36,469 nt of DNA from an uncultured Rhodospirillaceae bacterium (GTDB lineage Bacteria; Pseudomonadota; Alphaproteobacteria; Rhodospirillales; Magnetospirillaceae). How positions within the stretch are numbered: position 1 is the stretch's first letter; every line of letters starts with the position of its first letter. Shown here piece after piece: positions 36,246 through 36,469 of the stretch. The position numbers and the translations under genes are program-made. The stretch lies in the NCBI GenBank assembly GCA_903924765.1, contig CAIYCT010000368.1:1-36469 (forward strand), given 5' to 3'. The notes under the pieces were generated by a model. That model ran no database searches and was not told where the DNA came from. It was given only the letters and a program-made list of their open reading frames with translations.

Positions 36246-36469
36246 CTACTGAGTGGTGGTGCGCCGTGGCGACATTGCCTCAGCAAACTCTGGCTGTATA
36301 ATTGCTGCTACTTGACAAATGTCGGACCATAATTGTGTTTTTGCTTTATTTATTTCAGAAATATCCGGCTCAATATTTCCAAAAGCGTTAGCGACTCCAA
36401 GATATTTTCCTAAAAACTCATTTTTATACTGTAGTATTGTTCCGGAAATTCCAATAAGAGAATTCTCAA
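36246..36469 (-). CDS. 3' end of an unidentified AT-rich gene, cut by the window edge
   Basis: One minus-strand frame is open from the right edge to a stop at 36246-36248, giving at least 73 residues (fragments: GISGTILQYKNEFLGKYLGV, DISEINKAKTQLWSDICQV). No start is inside the window and no family is recognised. Its AT-rich codon use differs strongly from the core genes, so the region beyond the tRNA is probably also foreign. It lies 84 bp downstream of the tRNA 3' half, converging on it. The stretch between holds nothing I can name. Confidence 0.5.
   Translation of the reverse strand, partial: ENSLIGISGTILQYKNEFLGKYLGVANAFGNIEPDISEINKAKTQLWSDICQVAAIIQPEFAEAMSPRRTTTQ

Overview
The window reads as chromosome from an alphaproteobacterium of the Rhodospirillales, most like Magnetospirillum/Phaeospirillum. 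This is inferred from protein character, the mdh-sucCDAB-lpdA order, zapE next to mdh, an aerobic CobN and a typical alphaproteobacterial dispersed palindrome; no database search was possible. The first 29.8 kb is mostly core metabolism. It holds a 5'-truncated gcvP (glycine cleavage P protein), cobN with a short yaiI-family gene overlapping its end, and an AT-richer pair of unknown membrane-protein genes on the minus strand (6996-8663). A decayed alpha/beta-hydrolase gene follows. Next comes a minus-strand TCA block: mdh, sucC, sucD, sucA, sucB, lpdA. Upstream are zapE and a DHH phosphoesterase, then a small lipoprotein gene convergent with a glutathione S-transferase gene, and the sdhCDAB operon. 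Divergent from sdh are ppc (PEP carboxylase) and pap (polyphosphate:AMP phosphotransferase). Together, succinate dehydrogenase, succinyl-CoA synthetase, 2-oxoglutarate dehydrogenase, malate dehydrogenase and anaplerotic PEP carboxylase lie within about 19 kb.

The remarkable part is 29861-36161. A host tRNA-Leu(UAA) gene is cut in its anticodon loop by a 6.2-kb integrated element. The 5' half lies at 29861-29899 and the 3' half at 36107-36161. They share the 9-bp core GACTTAAAA and join on paper into a perfect 85-nt tRNA. The element has a tyrosine integrase gene just inside its left end, and its ends do not rebuild the broken gene. Directly after the integrase it carries a different tRNA-Leu(UAA) gene, with its own promoter, interrupted at the same anticodon-loop position by a 204-nt group I intron (IC3-like, close in motifs to the tRNA introns of Azoarcus and cyanobacteria). 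The element thus appears to destroy the host tRNA and supply a self-splicing replacement. The intron also splits the integrase target in the replacement gene, so that gene should not be a target for the element's own integrase. UUA codons occur in gcvP, cobN and pap, so a tRNA reading UUA is needed.

The rest of the element is defence/stability cargo on the minus strand: a C-terminally shortened SNF2-type helicase, a fragment of a second DEAD/DEAH helicase, and an AbiEi/AbiEii type IV toxin-antitoxin pair. The AbiE pair has a clear sigma70 promoter overlapped by two 12-bp direct repeats. Beyond the tRNA 3' half, the last 300 bp is AT-rich and holds the 3' end of an unidentified minus-strand gene. 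No CRISPR array, rRNA gene or complete insertion sequence was seen.
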